From NCBI GenBank assembly GCA_963971425.1, contig OZ020521.1, forward strand, positions 6,713,519 to 6,777,518: DNA of 64,000 nt. The letters run 5' to 3'. Positions 33,851-44,510 of this stretch are shown here, piece after piece. The notes under the pieces are model-generated. The model was given only the letters and a program-made list of their open reading frames with translations, ran no database searches and was not told where the DNA came from. The DNA comes from Bryoerythrophyllum caledonicum. Lineage: Eukaryota > Streptophyta > Bryopsida > Pottiales > Pottiaceae. A program made the position numbers and the translations under genes. Position 1 is the stretch's first letter. Each line of letters begins with the position of its first letter.

Positions 33851-36235
33851 TCTTGGTTAGTAAATTTTGCGTCTTCTAATGCGGCTATTATAGTTTGTAT
33901 TTGCCGTGCGGTACTTCTCTCTGCTCTAAATCCTTCTTGACTATCATGTAGGATTTTGAATTTTTCGCCGTATGAGGATAGTATGTGGGTGAGTGTACTG
34001 GTAAAAAGCTTATATATTGTGTTAGCTAGTGCAATTGGTCTATGATTGGGTAGCATGGATGGATCGCCTTTTTTGTATAGTAGAATTGTTGCACTTGTTT
34101 TCCATGAATTTGGTATTTGTTTTTGTTTATAGCAGTGAGAAAAGAATAGGAATAGTAGTTTATGAAATCTTGGAGGCATGTTTTTGAGTATTGAGTTTGG
34201 TATGCGGTCTGGGCCTGGGGCTTTATTATTTCCAAGATTTTGGAGGCATGTGTCGTATGTGGCTCTGTTGAGGTATTTATGTAGTGGAATTTCTGGTTCG
34301 CCCCGTTTGTCAAGGGTATATCCGTCCAGGTCGTGCCAAGGATATTGGCGTATTGCACATGTGCATTCTATTGTATGTTGTGGCTGGTAATTACATGTTG
34401 GTACTGTTGGTCTATTGGTTTTTGTTTGTTGGTTGAATATTTCATTCGCAATGTCTTCGGGGCTAGTTAGAATATTATTATATTGATCTTTGATACAATC
34501 CATTGGTGGGGATTCAAGGTTTTTGAAGACTTTTTTGTTAATTTTTTTGGGGCTGATTTCGTATAGTTGTCTGTATTTTGAGATGGATTTTTTAATGTTT
34601 TCATTTGTGTATTGTGTGATTATTTTCCGAGCTTGTATGTTGGCATTTTTTGCAATTATCGCGATATCTTTTATCCATGTATCATGGGGAAGGTCCGGAG
34701 GCGGCGGGGTAGGGATTTGGATGTGTTGTATATTTAGTAGTTCGTTGTGTATGGGGTGGTTACGCCATTGAGGGTTGTTTTTTACAATTCTAATGGTTTT
34801 ACGTATGGTATGGTATGTGGTTAAGTGTTGTTTCCAAGTTTTAGAAAGTTTGCGGGATAGATACCCGCCTTGTTGAGAGGTTCTGTTCGTCATTTGGGGT
34901 ATTGGGTGTGCTCTACAAGTTTGTTCTAGTGTATCAGAGATTTTATTGATGAGTTTGTCTAGAGAGTGGCATGCTTCTTGCCATTGTGCTTGTGTTAATT
35001 GACTATTGGTTTCAAGAGTGTTTATGAGGGAGTCTATTTGTACGGTGTTTTCTTCGAAGAATTTTGTGTTGAATTTTTCTATGCTGGTTTTTGGGATGGG
35101 GTTGAGTATGCGTATAGTGTCTTTGTTTGGGATTGTAGGAGTTCTACTAATTAGTGTGTTATTTGGGATGTGTAATTGTACGGGTGAGTGGTCCGAATTG
35201 AGAATAGTATCTTTGTTTGTTGTGGAGGTGTATTGTGTGTTGTTGTTTGTATTTATATAGAAACCATCTATTAGACTCCAATCACTATAATTGTAGCCAC
35301 CTTGTCTAGGGAATTGTGTATCGGTATTGATGTAAGTAAAGTTTAAGTTTTCTGTGAAGCGGCGCCATTGGTAATCAATGTTTTGAGGGGGGGTGTGATG
35401 GTTTCCATTTTGGCGGCCAATTAGCGCTATGTCTCTATTGAAGTCTCCACATAATAGGTATGTATGATTGGGATGATTATTAATATGGGTTGTAATAGTG
35501 TTTTGTATATCTAAGAGAAATCTAGTATCTTCGGGATGGGATGGCATATACATGTGAAAGATTAACCACGGTTGTAGTGGGTGATTAGTGATTTTAATTA
35601 TTTGAATGTATGGTGATATGTGCATTGGGGTAGGGATTTTGTTGATGTTGCCGGGGAATGTATATTTTTTGTGTATTAATGTAAGGAGGCCACCGCGGCC
35701 CGGTGTGTATGGTCTCCTTTGTTGCATGCATCTTGTAAGTGCATGTGTATTGTTAAAGATGAGTTTATAGTCTTGAAATATATGTTGTATATATTTTGTA
35801 GATTTTGTGGCGGTTAGTTTTGTTTCTTGTATAACTATAAGAGCCGGTGGTGTGTCTATGTTTGCGGCTAGAGTTTGCAAGCTAGGAAGGGCAGTGTTTA
35901 GTGAGGAGGCATTCCATGTGATTATGTATGTATTTTCTTGATTTGATCTACTGTTTTGATTTTGAGGAGGAATGTAGGGAAGAGGTGGGGGTGGGTGGGT
36001 GTATTCTGGTATAGGGTCTAGACATTTTAGTGATTCACTTATGAGGTTGTTAGGGAGGTAAGGGAATTTTAGTTTTATTATATCATTTGAGGGTGGTATT
36101 TCTTGACTATGTAAGAAGTCGTATAGTCTTTTATGTATTGAGTTCTCATGGTTTATAATATTTTGGTTGTCTACTAGGAATTCATTATAGGGGTGTGGAG
36201 TGTAAATGTGTCGTTCTGGTGGGTTTTGTAAGGTT
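33840..36235 (-). pseudogene. LINE B ORF2: APE-type endonuclease and RT fingers
   Basis: The endonuclease motifs in order are ITWNASSLN, VIQETKL, LLCGDFNRD, SLIDGFYIN and NSDHSPVQLH, the N-E-D-N-D-H pattern of apurinic-type LINE endonucleases that nick the target DNA. A linker follows, then the RT start: NNKAPGPDRIPNSILK, HRPIALANTIYKL, SQEGFRAERSTARQI. The frame is open upstream of the first ATG (35880) to about 36236, where a 1-nt deletion separates it from the 2A-containing segment. Confidence 0.85.
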
Positions 36236-36569
36236 AGTAGGTTTGTAGGAGTGTATTAGTCCATGTAATTGTGTTCCAATTTTGTGGATTTAGAAGTTGG
36301 TTACATTCATCTATATTTGGATGAGTAGTGATTATTAGTGCATATAAGATGTGGGGTGGTGGATGCGTATTTTTTTGTTGTATGTATTGGGCAATGTTTG
36401 GGTGGGAAGTGTTGTGTATGTGGTGTAATGTATGTGTGTTTTTTAGAAATGGTGCGAAGGATTTTGCAATGTGTTCATATTCTGGTTGGAGTTTTATGGT
36501 ATTAGGTATAAAGTAGATTTTGGCATTTTTCTTATGTGATGTAGGATGTCTTTTTAGTATATTGGGCAT

Positions 36570-36599
36570 GGGTCCCGGGTTGGTTTCAATGTCTCCTCC
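36570..36599 (-). other. 2A-like motif GGDIETNPGP (B, canonical)
   Basis: Encodes LLLLLGGDIETNPGP-M, fitting the D-(V/I)-E-x-N-P-G-P consensus. Just upstream of the endonuclease. Confidence 0.85.
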
Positions 36600-37079
36600 T
36601 AGAAGTAATAGAAGTTTGTGGTATATGTGTTTAGTGGTGTATTTTAAAGGCTTTGTTGTGTTATTAATGACTTGTTGGTTTGGGGGTAGGTGGATGTTTG
36701 TATTTTGTGTGTGAGTTGTGGGTTTATTTATTTTTATAGTAGGTGTAGTTGTTTTCGTCTTTAGTTTATTTTTTGTCCATGTGTTTTTTGTGGTTGTTTT
36801 TATTTTAGTAGTGTATGGATGTATGTATGATTGGTTGTATTTTATCTTGGTTGTTTTTGTCCGTGTGCATATGTAACTATTATGTTTAAGACTATTTGTA
36901 TGTGGATTTATGTTGGTTTTTAAAGTGGCTTTTAAGTCCTTTTTTTCATATGCGGTGTTATTATATACTTTGTGGTTTGTACAATTGTTTGTTTTGGTGT
37001 TCGTATTAGTATTTGGTATGAAATATGTTTCGGTATTCTTTTTGTGCGAAGCGGGGTGTCTTTTTAATATGTTCGGCGT

Positions 37080-37109
37080 GGGTCTTGGGTTAGTCTCCAT
37101 GTCTCCTCC
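37080..37109 (-). other. Damaged 2A-like motif GGDMETNPRP (B)
   Basis: Matches the canonical site except Gly to Arg (AGA for GGA) and Ile to Met. Followed by TPNILKRHP, the same downstream block as the canonical site. Confidence 0.8.
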
Positions 37110-37649
37110 AATTAATATTAGTAGTTTGTAGTAGATGGGTTTTTTGTTTTGTTTTAGAAATTTTTGTTTTTGAATGTGACTTTGGTATTTGTGTTTTTTT
37201 GATTGTATGTGTTTGTCTTTGTATGTGTGTATGTATATGTATGCGTTTCGTTGATGGTGTATGGTTGTCTTTGTGTGTGTGTATGTAGTTTTATGTGGTA
37301 TTATATTAGTATTCTTTTTTATGTTTGTATTAGTGTATGTTACGGTTTTTGTCTTGGTATTTGTATCAGTATCATTGTTAGTGTTTGTGTTAGTATTCGT
37401 ATGAGTACACGTACCACTATTTGTATTGATATTTGCATTTGTATAAGTATAAGTATAAGTATTTATACCAGTATGCGTATCAGTATACGTACTAGTATTT
37501 GTATAAGTATATTTATAAGTATACTCATCGATGTATGTATCAGTATAAGTATCAGTATACATATCGGTATATGTACCCGTATATTGAAATAATGAGTTTT
37601 CTAAAAGATTTCTTTCTAAACATATTTTGTCTAAAACTATGATTTCTAA

Positions 37650-38440
37650 AAACAGATTGATATTTATTTCGATCTGATTCGTATATATTCTTACTTTAAT
37701 TAGAATTTCTATTTTTAGTAAATCTATTTTTTGCACCTCCGGCGCCCCCCCGGCCGGCGAGACATGAATCCCACCTCCTATTTTAATACTTCTACATACT
37801 CTCAACACATTTCTACTACTTAATCGCAAACTCTCCTCATCTTTATATATAATAATTTTAATATTACTATTAACTTTCCATTTATCCCTGTAGTTTATAT
37901 TCCAATTTCTATTTTTTGTCTGTACTCTTTTATTATTACTATCTTCTCTATTTATTTTTACTTTGAAATTTTTGTTTCTCATTACAAGTTTGGTTAATTT
38001 TCCATCCGTTATTTTTGAATTTCTTATGAAGCTTAATCTATTTTTAGATCTGTTATTTATAGCTGTATTCTTCCTATTTGTATTCTTATTATTTTTTATT
38101 CCCATTACTAATTTGGTGCATTTTCCATCCCTTATTTTTGAGTTTCTGATTAAGCATAATCTATTTTTAGTACTGTTGTTTATAGCTATAGTCTTCCTAT
38201 TTGTATTCTTATTATATTTGATTCTCATTACTATTTTGGTGTATTTTTCATCTCTTATTTTTGAATTTCTTAGGAAGCATATTCTATTTTTAGTACTGTT
38301 GTTTATAGCTATATCCGTCCTATTTGTTTTCTTATTATTTCTTATTCCACTTACTAATTTGGTGAATTTTCCATCCCTTATTCTTGAATTTCTTAGGGTG
38401 CATATTCTTGTCTCGGTGTTTGTATCAATATCTTTGTTAG
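37650..38440 (-). repeat. About 126-bp tandem coding repeats in ORF2 of B
   Basis: Four diverged units encode KNRxCFLRNSKIRDGKxTKLVMxI followed by NKxTNRKxxAINN. They are followed (toward 37650) by a conserved block, NWNINYRDKWKVNSN, YKDEESLRLSSRN and QKIDLLKIEIL. A related block occurs at 38590-39030 in B and at 45590-46080 in A, so the module predates the split. Confidence 0.7.
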
Positions 38441-40034
38441 TATTCGTGTTATAATTCGTACTAGTATACGTACTAGTATTCATATTGGTATTTGTATTAG
38501 TGTAAGTATCAGTATTTGTATTAGTATATGCAACAGTATACATATATGTATATGTACAGGTATATGGATATTTATACAGATGCGTACAAGTGTACATAAA
38601 ATATATACTCATATGTATTTTAATCAGATTCGTATATATTTTTTCTTTTATTATAATTTCTATTTTTAGTAATTCTATTTTTGGCGCCTGCTGCACCCTC
38701 CCGGCGACCCAAACAGATATTCTCGCTTCAATTTTTTTACTCCTACGGAGTCTTAACAAATTTCTACTCTTTAATCCCAAACTCTTCTCATCTTTATATA
38801 TATCAAGTTTACTTTTACTATTTACTTTTCCTTTAACCTTATAATTTGTATTCCAAATTCTATTTTTAGTATGTATTGTTTTGTTTTTAGTATCTTTTCT
38901 GCTTATTTTTAATCTACGAGTTCTGTTTCTCATTACTAATTTGTATAATTTTGCATCCTTTACTTTTGCATTTATTAGGAAGCATATTCTATTTTTAGTA
39001 TTGTTGTTTGTTGCTATGATCTTTTTATTTGTATTCTTTTGATAATGGTTTTCTACCTTACCCTTTATTTCCTTCTTACATATCCTCTCCGATTTTGTTC
39101 TTTTATTTTTTATATTACTTGCTCTATTTGAAACCTTTGAAATTTTATAAATATCTATCATCTTCCTATTTAATTTATAATATCTCTTTATACTCTCTTT
39201 GATTTTGCTATTGTCCCCTCCAATTAATATAAGTACTTTGTAGTAGGTGGGTTTTTTGTTTTGTTTCGAGGTTTTTTGTTTTAGTATGTGGTATTTAATT
39301 TTTTGTTTATTTGTTTGTATGTATTTGCCTTTGTATGTGTGTGTGTATATGTGAGTATATATGTGTGTATTTCTTTGATGGTGTATGGTTATCTTTGTAT
39401 ATGTGTGTGTATGTGCAGTTTTATTTGGTTTTGTATGTGCTTTAGAATTTGTTTTGGTATTTGTAAATATATTCGTATCAATATTTGTGATATTGGATTT
39501 ATCAATGTTTGTACTAGTGTTCGTATTAGTATTTGTATTGGTTTTTTTATTCGTGTTTGTATTAGTATTTGAATCAGTACATGTACTAGTATATGTGGCT
39601 GTGTATGTACCAATATTTGTACTAGTATTTGTGTTATATTTTGTACTAAATGCCGTATAGTATAGTAATAATTCAAGTTTTGTGTATAATTTACGATGTA
39701 TTCTTTTGTTGAAGGTGTGTATTATTTTATGTAGATTACAATAATTTTTTGTATAGTATTGAGTGTAGTCTTTGATGTATTTGGTATAGTATTTGTATTG
39801 AATATAGTATTGCATCCAATATTTGTATTTTTTATAGTTCCATATAGGGTGTATTCTATATATTCTAGTAAGGTTATTGTATTCATTGTAAAGTACGTGG
39901 GAGGTATTTACGATGGGATCGTATGTTTTTGTAAGATGTTGGTATTTTGGTTGAAATTTTATGGTGCTTGGAATAAAGTACATTTGTTCTCTTTTTTTGT
40001 GTGCTGAGGAATGATTGTGTAGTATATTTGGTAT

Positions 40035-40061
40035 AGGTCCTGGAATTTGTTCGATGTCTCC
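40035..40061 (-). other. Variant 2A-like motif CGDIEQIPGP (B)
   Basis: Asn is replaced by Ile within the otherwise conserved core. It is preceded by a five-Leu run and followed by PNIL and YFIPSTIKFQP. Confidence 0.75.
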
Positions 40062-40885
40062 ACATAAAAGTAGGAGAAGGATTTTATCAATATTTTCCTT
40101 TGGGGGTTTTTTAATAGTTCTTTCTTTTTGATGTCGGAGTAATATTTTATTCATAAGTAAGCTATGCTTTTGTAAGTGTGTTAGTGTTAGAAGTATTTTA
40201 GCGAGTTTTTGTGGATATTCTTTAAGAGTTGAATTTTTGTGTGTGTTTTTTAGAGGTGTTTTTATGTATGTGTTTTTGTAGATGTGTGTGTTTTTTGTTT
40301 TTTCTTGTGTGTGTGGGGAGTTATGTATTCTGTTTGTCTGTGTGTGTATTAGATTTTGTTGTGTTTGGTGTGTGGATGTTTGTGTGTGCACAACGTGAGT
40401 AGTGTTGTGTGCTGTTGTGTGTTTTGTGTTGTTGGGAGGTTTGTTGGTATCTTTTTTGGTTATAATGTTGTTGGTAGTGGGTAGTTTTTGAGTGTGAATG
40501 TTGTTATATGTGTTGAAGGATGGTTCTTGTTTGGAGTATGTATTTTTGATGTATGAGATCTTCGTACTTGTACTTGTACATACGTCAGTTTTTTGTGTTT
40601 TGTATTTGTATTGAGTAGAGTGTCTAATACAATTGTATACCATGTATATATTGGTATTTCTATGTACGTACATAGTGTACGTGGTACGGTAGTAAATTTT
40701 TCTATACTGTATTCTATGGTGGAGGTGGGGGTAGATGTAGAGTGTAGTGGAGGTATAGTAGAGTAGAGATATTAGTGGTGGTATGTTTGGCGAGGTAGTG
40801 TAGTAGTCTATACTATATTGTATTCTATAGTAGAGTAGGGATATGAGGGAAGATCTACGTTGTAGTGCCTTGAGATCTTTGGGGT

Positions 40886-42535
40886 CTACGGGTTTGGCTG
40901 TGGGTTCTCTAGTCTTGGTTTCTTCATGCGACTATTGACGTCCTTCAACGATGAGAGAACAAGGGTCAAGTTGTCCTCAAGGTTTAGTAGTTTTTCTGCC
41001 AATTCTTCGTGTCTCTGATCAACATAGTCTCTAGTTTCTTGATGTAGCTTTTTGTTGCTCACTTCCACCGCTTTCTCCACAATGTCTACAATGTCTGCCT
41101 TGGAGAGGTTGTTGGAGGGTCCTTCTTGCAATTTGAAGGTTTCCACCGTATTAATAATGGCGGTGTTGATATCCCCGAAGCCAAAAGACTTGATCAATTC
41201 TTCGGATGGAGGTTCCACTCCATTCAGGCTTCGACGGTGTGGAGCGTATTCCACATAGTTCCCTCCCATCATAAGAGTTTTGCCCACAAATTGTTTATAA
41301 ACAATAGGGTTGGTGCAATGCACATTTACACTCCCATTGTGACGGTTGTTAACTTCTTTGTGAAACCAAATGGTGTTCACATTAGTAACTCCCATAATCT
41401 TATGAATCTCACCGCTAACATCCATGGTACTCATGCGTAGGGGGAGTGGGGATAGAGTCAATGTCAATGCGTCTTTTCTTGCCTTAGCCTCTAGTGTATT
41501 GCTCCCAGCGGGTTTGGTGTGCTTGACTTGTATGATCTCTTGTTGTGTAGTGACTTGGTGGAGTTGAATCTTGGTTGCCTGTTGAGGTGTGGTGGCAATA
41601 ATAAATGCATGCGTGTCTTCAATATACTTGTGCACCCCTGTAACCTCAAATTCTTGTCCTCGTTTGAAGCTGTTAAGTAAAATGTCCTTGAAAAGGGCAT
41701 GAGCCGAGGTCCCCTTCAATGTGTCACTTTTTATTTTCACCGATAAATTAGTGTTACGTGAGATGTTGTGGTATGTCTTGCATACCTTGCCAATAACGTC
41801 ATGCCCATCAATGTTGAGGATAAAATATCTTAGGCCTTTGAGTAGCATAATTCCATCCATCTCGGGCTTGAGTAGGTGGAGCTTAATGATGCCAGCCCAT
41901 ACGCCTTTTTTGCCCCCTTGCTTAAGACTTAGACAATGGATAGCTATTGGGTCTATCAAGTCGGTCCCAAGTGGTATGCCCATTTTCTCCAATCTTTTGG
42001 TTGCCATGTCTTTCACTTCACCATGCATGAGTGGGGATGAGGGGAGTTCAAAATTGATAGCAACGTGGAAGTCATGTGACATACCTGTATCATTGTTGAT
42101 GGTGATGTCAAATGGGAGTTGAGTAATATTATAGTGTTGCCCCACTATTCCCCTCCTAGACATTGGATAGAGCTCCTGTGGCACATATGGGAAAGACATC
42201 CTTGCTTTGCTAGCCTCTTCCGCTTCATCCACCTTAAAGCCTCTTGAGATCAAGTCTTCCACCAATTCCCCGCTATAACGCTCCATATTGCCTTCTTCCA
42301 TGGCAAGGGCTTCCATAGCTTGGAACCCTAGCCAAAACTTGAAGTTAGAGAGAATAGGAGTTGTGAAAGAAGACATACCTTCTTCTTCGGGAGAGCATCT
42401 CATCTTCTTATTACTGTTGATATCTTCTCCATGGTTTTTGTCCATAATCTCCTTGTAAGTCATCTCCTTCTCCAACGGTGCTTCTATATCCATAATATCG
42501 CCAAGCTCCAAGTTCCTCCTAGCGCTCCCAGCCAT
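40886..42535 (-). CDS. LINE B ORF1 (549 aa, intact)
   Basis: The start MAGSARRNLELGDIMD at 42535 follows an AG acceptor-like site by a few bases. It has the same landmarks as ORF1 of A: SNFKFWLGFQAMEALA, FPYVPQELYPM, GQHYNITQLPFDI, DFHVAINFE, DLIDPIAIHC, KGVWAGIIKLHLLKP, IGKVCKTYH, ALTLTLSPLPLRM, IWFHKEVNNRHNGS, YAPHRRSLNGVEPP and a C-terminal charged coiled-coil-like tail (VSNKKLHQETRDYVDQRHEEL). Identity with C ORF1 is only about 60% by eye, although the 3' parts of the two elements are almost identical. The end reads CCA AAC CCG TAG, and the ORF2 frame runs across it at -1. Role inferred as an RNA-binding LINE protein. Confidence 0.85.
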   Translation of the reverse strand: MAGSARRNLELGDIMDIEAPLEKEMTYKEIMDKNHGEDINSNKKMRCSPEEEGMSSFTTPILSNFKFWLGFQAMEALAMEEGNMERYSGELVEDLISRGFKVDEAEEASKARMSFPYVPQELYPMSRRGIVGQHYNITQLPFDITINNDTGMSHDFHVAINFELPSSPLMHGEVKDMATKRLEKMGIPLGTDLIDPIAIHCLSLKQGGKKGVWAGIIKLHLLKPEMDGIMLLKGLRYFILNIDGHDVIGKVCKTYHNISRNTNLSVKIKSDTLKGTSAHALFKDILLNSFKRGQEFEVTGVHKYIEDTHAFIIATTPQQATKIQLHQVTTQQEIIQVKHTKPAGSNTLEAKARKDALTLTLSPLPLRMSTMDVSGEIHKIMGVTNVNTIWFHKEVNNRHNGSVNVHCTNPIVYKQFVGKTLMMGGNYVEYAPHRRSLNGVEPPSEELIKSFGFGDINTAIINTVETFKLQEGPSNNLSKADIVDIVEKAVEVSNKKLHQETRDYVDQRHEELAEKLLNLEDNLTLVLSSLKDVNSRMKKPRLENPQPNP

Positions 42536-42542
42536 GGTTGTA

Positions 42543-42574
42543 CTGAAACAAGAGAGTTGGTTAGAGGGACTTAC
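42543..42574 (-). other. Possible 32-nt intron before ORF1 of B
   Basis: AAGAG|GTAAGTCCC, CTAAC, then a pyrimidine tract and TTGTTTCAG|T. Every splice element is present, but the length is far below usual plant introns. Confidence 0.35.
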
Positions 42575-42649
42575 CTCTTGGTCTTCTTGTCGTAAGTGGC
42601 GCTTGGCTGCTCCTCGAGGCCTGCCTTTGGTTGATGTAACTTGGGGTTC

Positions 42650-42676
42650 CTGTAGATACAGAGAGATGGGGCTTAC
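42650..42676 (-). other. Possible 27-nt intron in the leader of B
   Basis: ACATAG|GTAAGCCCC, then TCTCTCTGTATCTACAG|G. Donor and acceptor fit the consensus, with no clear branch point. Confidence 0.3.
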
Positions 42677-44213
42677 CTATGTATTCGTTGGAGTTGGGGA
42701 AGCAAGGTTTCTTTTCTCTACTCTCTCCTCCTGTCTTATGCTTGGTTGTGTTCTGTTCCTTGAGCGTGTTGTCTCTCTTGTTGAAGTCACTTGAGGTTGT
42801 TTCTTGCTACGTTTTGAGTTGATTTTTTCTGCATCACCCCACACTTTGCTTTTGCCCAATATCACCCAGTCCATATCATTTTTGTCGAGGAGAAAGCTTA
42901 CCTTGAATGCGCAAAAAAGACGCTGTTGAAGAAGTGGAGGGCGCTTTGTTTCGGCACCGACTAGTTTCGCCTTGTTAATGGAAGTTGGAGGGTCGCTGGA
43001 GGGAGTTGGGAGGTTGCTACTGTAGGTTCTGGGGGCTCTAATGGGAAGTGGTGGGTCGCTATGGGGTAGAGGTAGGTCGCTGTGGAGTATTGGAGTGTCG
43101 CTGGAATGGGTGGGGAGGTCGCAGTGGGGTATGTGAGGGTCGCTAGAGGGGGTAGGAAGGTCGCAAACGGGGGTTCCTGGGTCGCTGTCTAGAACTCCAT
43201 AGGTCGCAAGTGCAGTTAAGAAGGTCGCAGGGAGGGTTTTCTCAGTCGCTGCGGCGGGGAGTAATTTTGTCTGCGGGGCGTCTTCTCTTCTGTTCCAGCC
43301 TGTGATGTGGGAGGCTGGCTTTAGGGCGGGACAGGGAGGGTTTAGTATGAGTGAGAGGGGGTTTATTGAGTGAGGGGAGGGAGTATGAAAAGGGAAGAGG
43401 GACAAAGTCAAGTGGGAAGTGGGGGAGAGTGAGAGTGACAGGGTCGGGGGAGGACTATAGAGGAGGGAGAAAGACAGCGTAGGAGAGAGGGAGAGGGTCG
43501 AAGTCGTAGGAGAGAGGGAGAGAGTCGAAGTCCGACAGGGATTCGGAGAGAGGAAGAGAGTCAAAGTCTGGGAGGGGTTCGGAGGGAGTGGGATGGACAG
43601 AGTCGGGGAGAGCAAGAGGGTCAGAATGTGTGAGGGGTTTGGGGAGAGGCAGAGGGGCAGATTCGGGAATGCGCTGCAGTTGTGGATTCGTGAGGGTTCA
43701 GAGGCTCGTGAGGGTTCAGAGGTTTTGTGTGTTTCTATAGGGACTCGGTTGAGAATGATTCGTGTCGGGGTGATGAGATCAGAGGTTTGCGAGGGGTGGG
43801 AAATAGGGGCTGTGGGGGAGGCGAGGGGGACTGTTGGTATTAAGAGGATGCTGTTGCAGATCAGGGAGATGGTTGGGGTAAGATTAATGCGGGTCGGGAT
43901 GCTAAGATCGGGGGTTTGCGAAATGAGGGAAGGGAGGGCTGTGGGAGAAATTAGGAGGATTACTGGGATTGGGAAGGTGTTGCTGTGGTGCAGGAAGGAG
44001 GCTGGGGTGGGATTGATGTGAGTCGAGGTGGTGAGATCGGAGGTTTGTGGGGGAAGAGAAGAGAGGGCTGTGGAGTAAGAGAGGAGGATTACCGGGTTTG
44101 GGGGGGTGTTGCTGTGGTACAGGGAGGAGGGAGACGAGAAGTGGTTGTAGAAGGGGGGGGAGATGCTGCAGGTTGTGGGGGAGAGGGGGCACCTGTTGCG
44201 GGGGGGGAGGGGG

Positions 44214-44260
44214 CTATGGAGGGGATTACGAAAAGACGAGGGTTTAGCGATAGTACTCAC
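44214..44260 (-). other. Possible 47-nt intron in the leader of B
   Basis: CTCAG|GTGAGT, GCTAAAC, then TCCATAG. Consensus-like but unsupported by transcripts. Confidence 0.25.
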
Positions 44261-44496
44261 CTGAGTTAATCTTGTTCTTGTTTGTCCACGTTCGTGTTGA
44301 CCTTGCCAATGTACTACGATTGCGTGTCTGCTGTTCTTTGGTCGCAAATCTCCTTCAAGTTGCTTGCCTTTGATGTTGATGCTTTGTGCTGTTGTGCTTG
44401 TGCTGCAGGTTGCTTGTGGGTGCGCGTGGAGTAGCTCCGATTTGGTGTTGTAGGGTTGCAGATTCTTCGTAGTTAGATCTAGATCTAAGAAAAAAA

Positions 44497-44510
44497 TCCA
44501 GCGCTTCCGC
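44497..44510 (-). promoter_or_regulatory. Conserved leader motif GCGGAAGCGCTGGA (B)
   Basis: Exact 14-nt match to D and F. Confidence 0.5.

Larger units (their letters stand above)
36234..40885 (-). pseudogene. LINE B ORF2: N-terminal multi-2A region (about 1,500 codons)
   Basis: The frame is open from the ORF1 stop (-1 relative to ORF1) through an internal ATG at 40673 to 36234. It is Thr/Asn/Lys/Tyr-rich and modular. Four 2A-like sites lie at 40035-40061 (CGDIEQIPGP), about 39207-39240 (GGDNSKIK), 37080-37109 (GGDMETNPRP) and 36570-36599 (GGDIETNPGP, canonical). Each is preceded by a hydrophobic Leu/Ile run and, for three of them, followed by PNIL...FIPxT. Between them lie TNTNTN arrays and about 40-residue repeats (INNSTKNRxCxIRNSKIRDGKxTKLVM). 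A 2A peptide makes the ribosome skip one bond; only the last site fits the consensus. The length and repetition are unusual for a LINE. Confidence 0.75.

Noticed and set aside
37203..39660. Plus-strand hydrophobic frames (for example 37963-38454)
   Set aside because: Antisense shadows of the Asn/Lys/Thr-rich ORF2 modules of B; the hydrophobicity comes from complementing AAT/AAA-rich codons.
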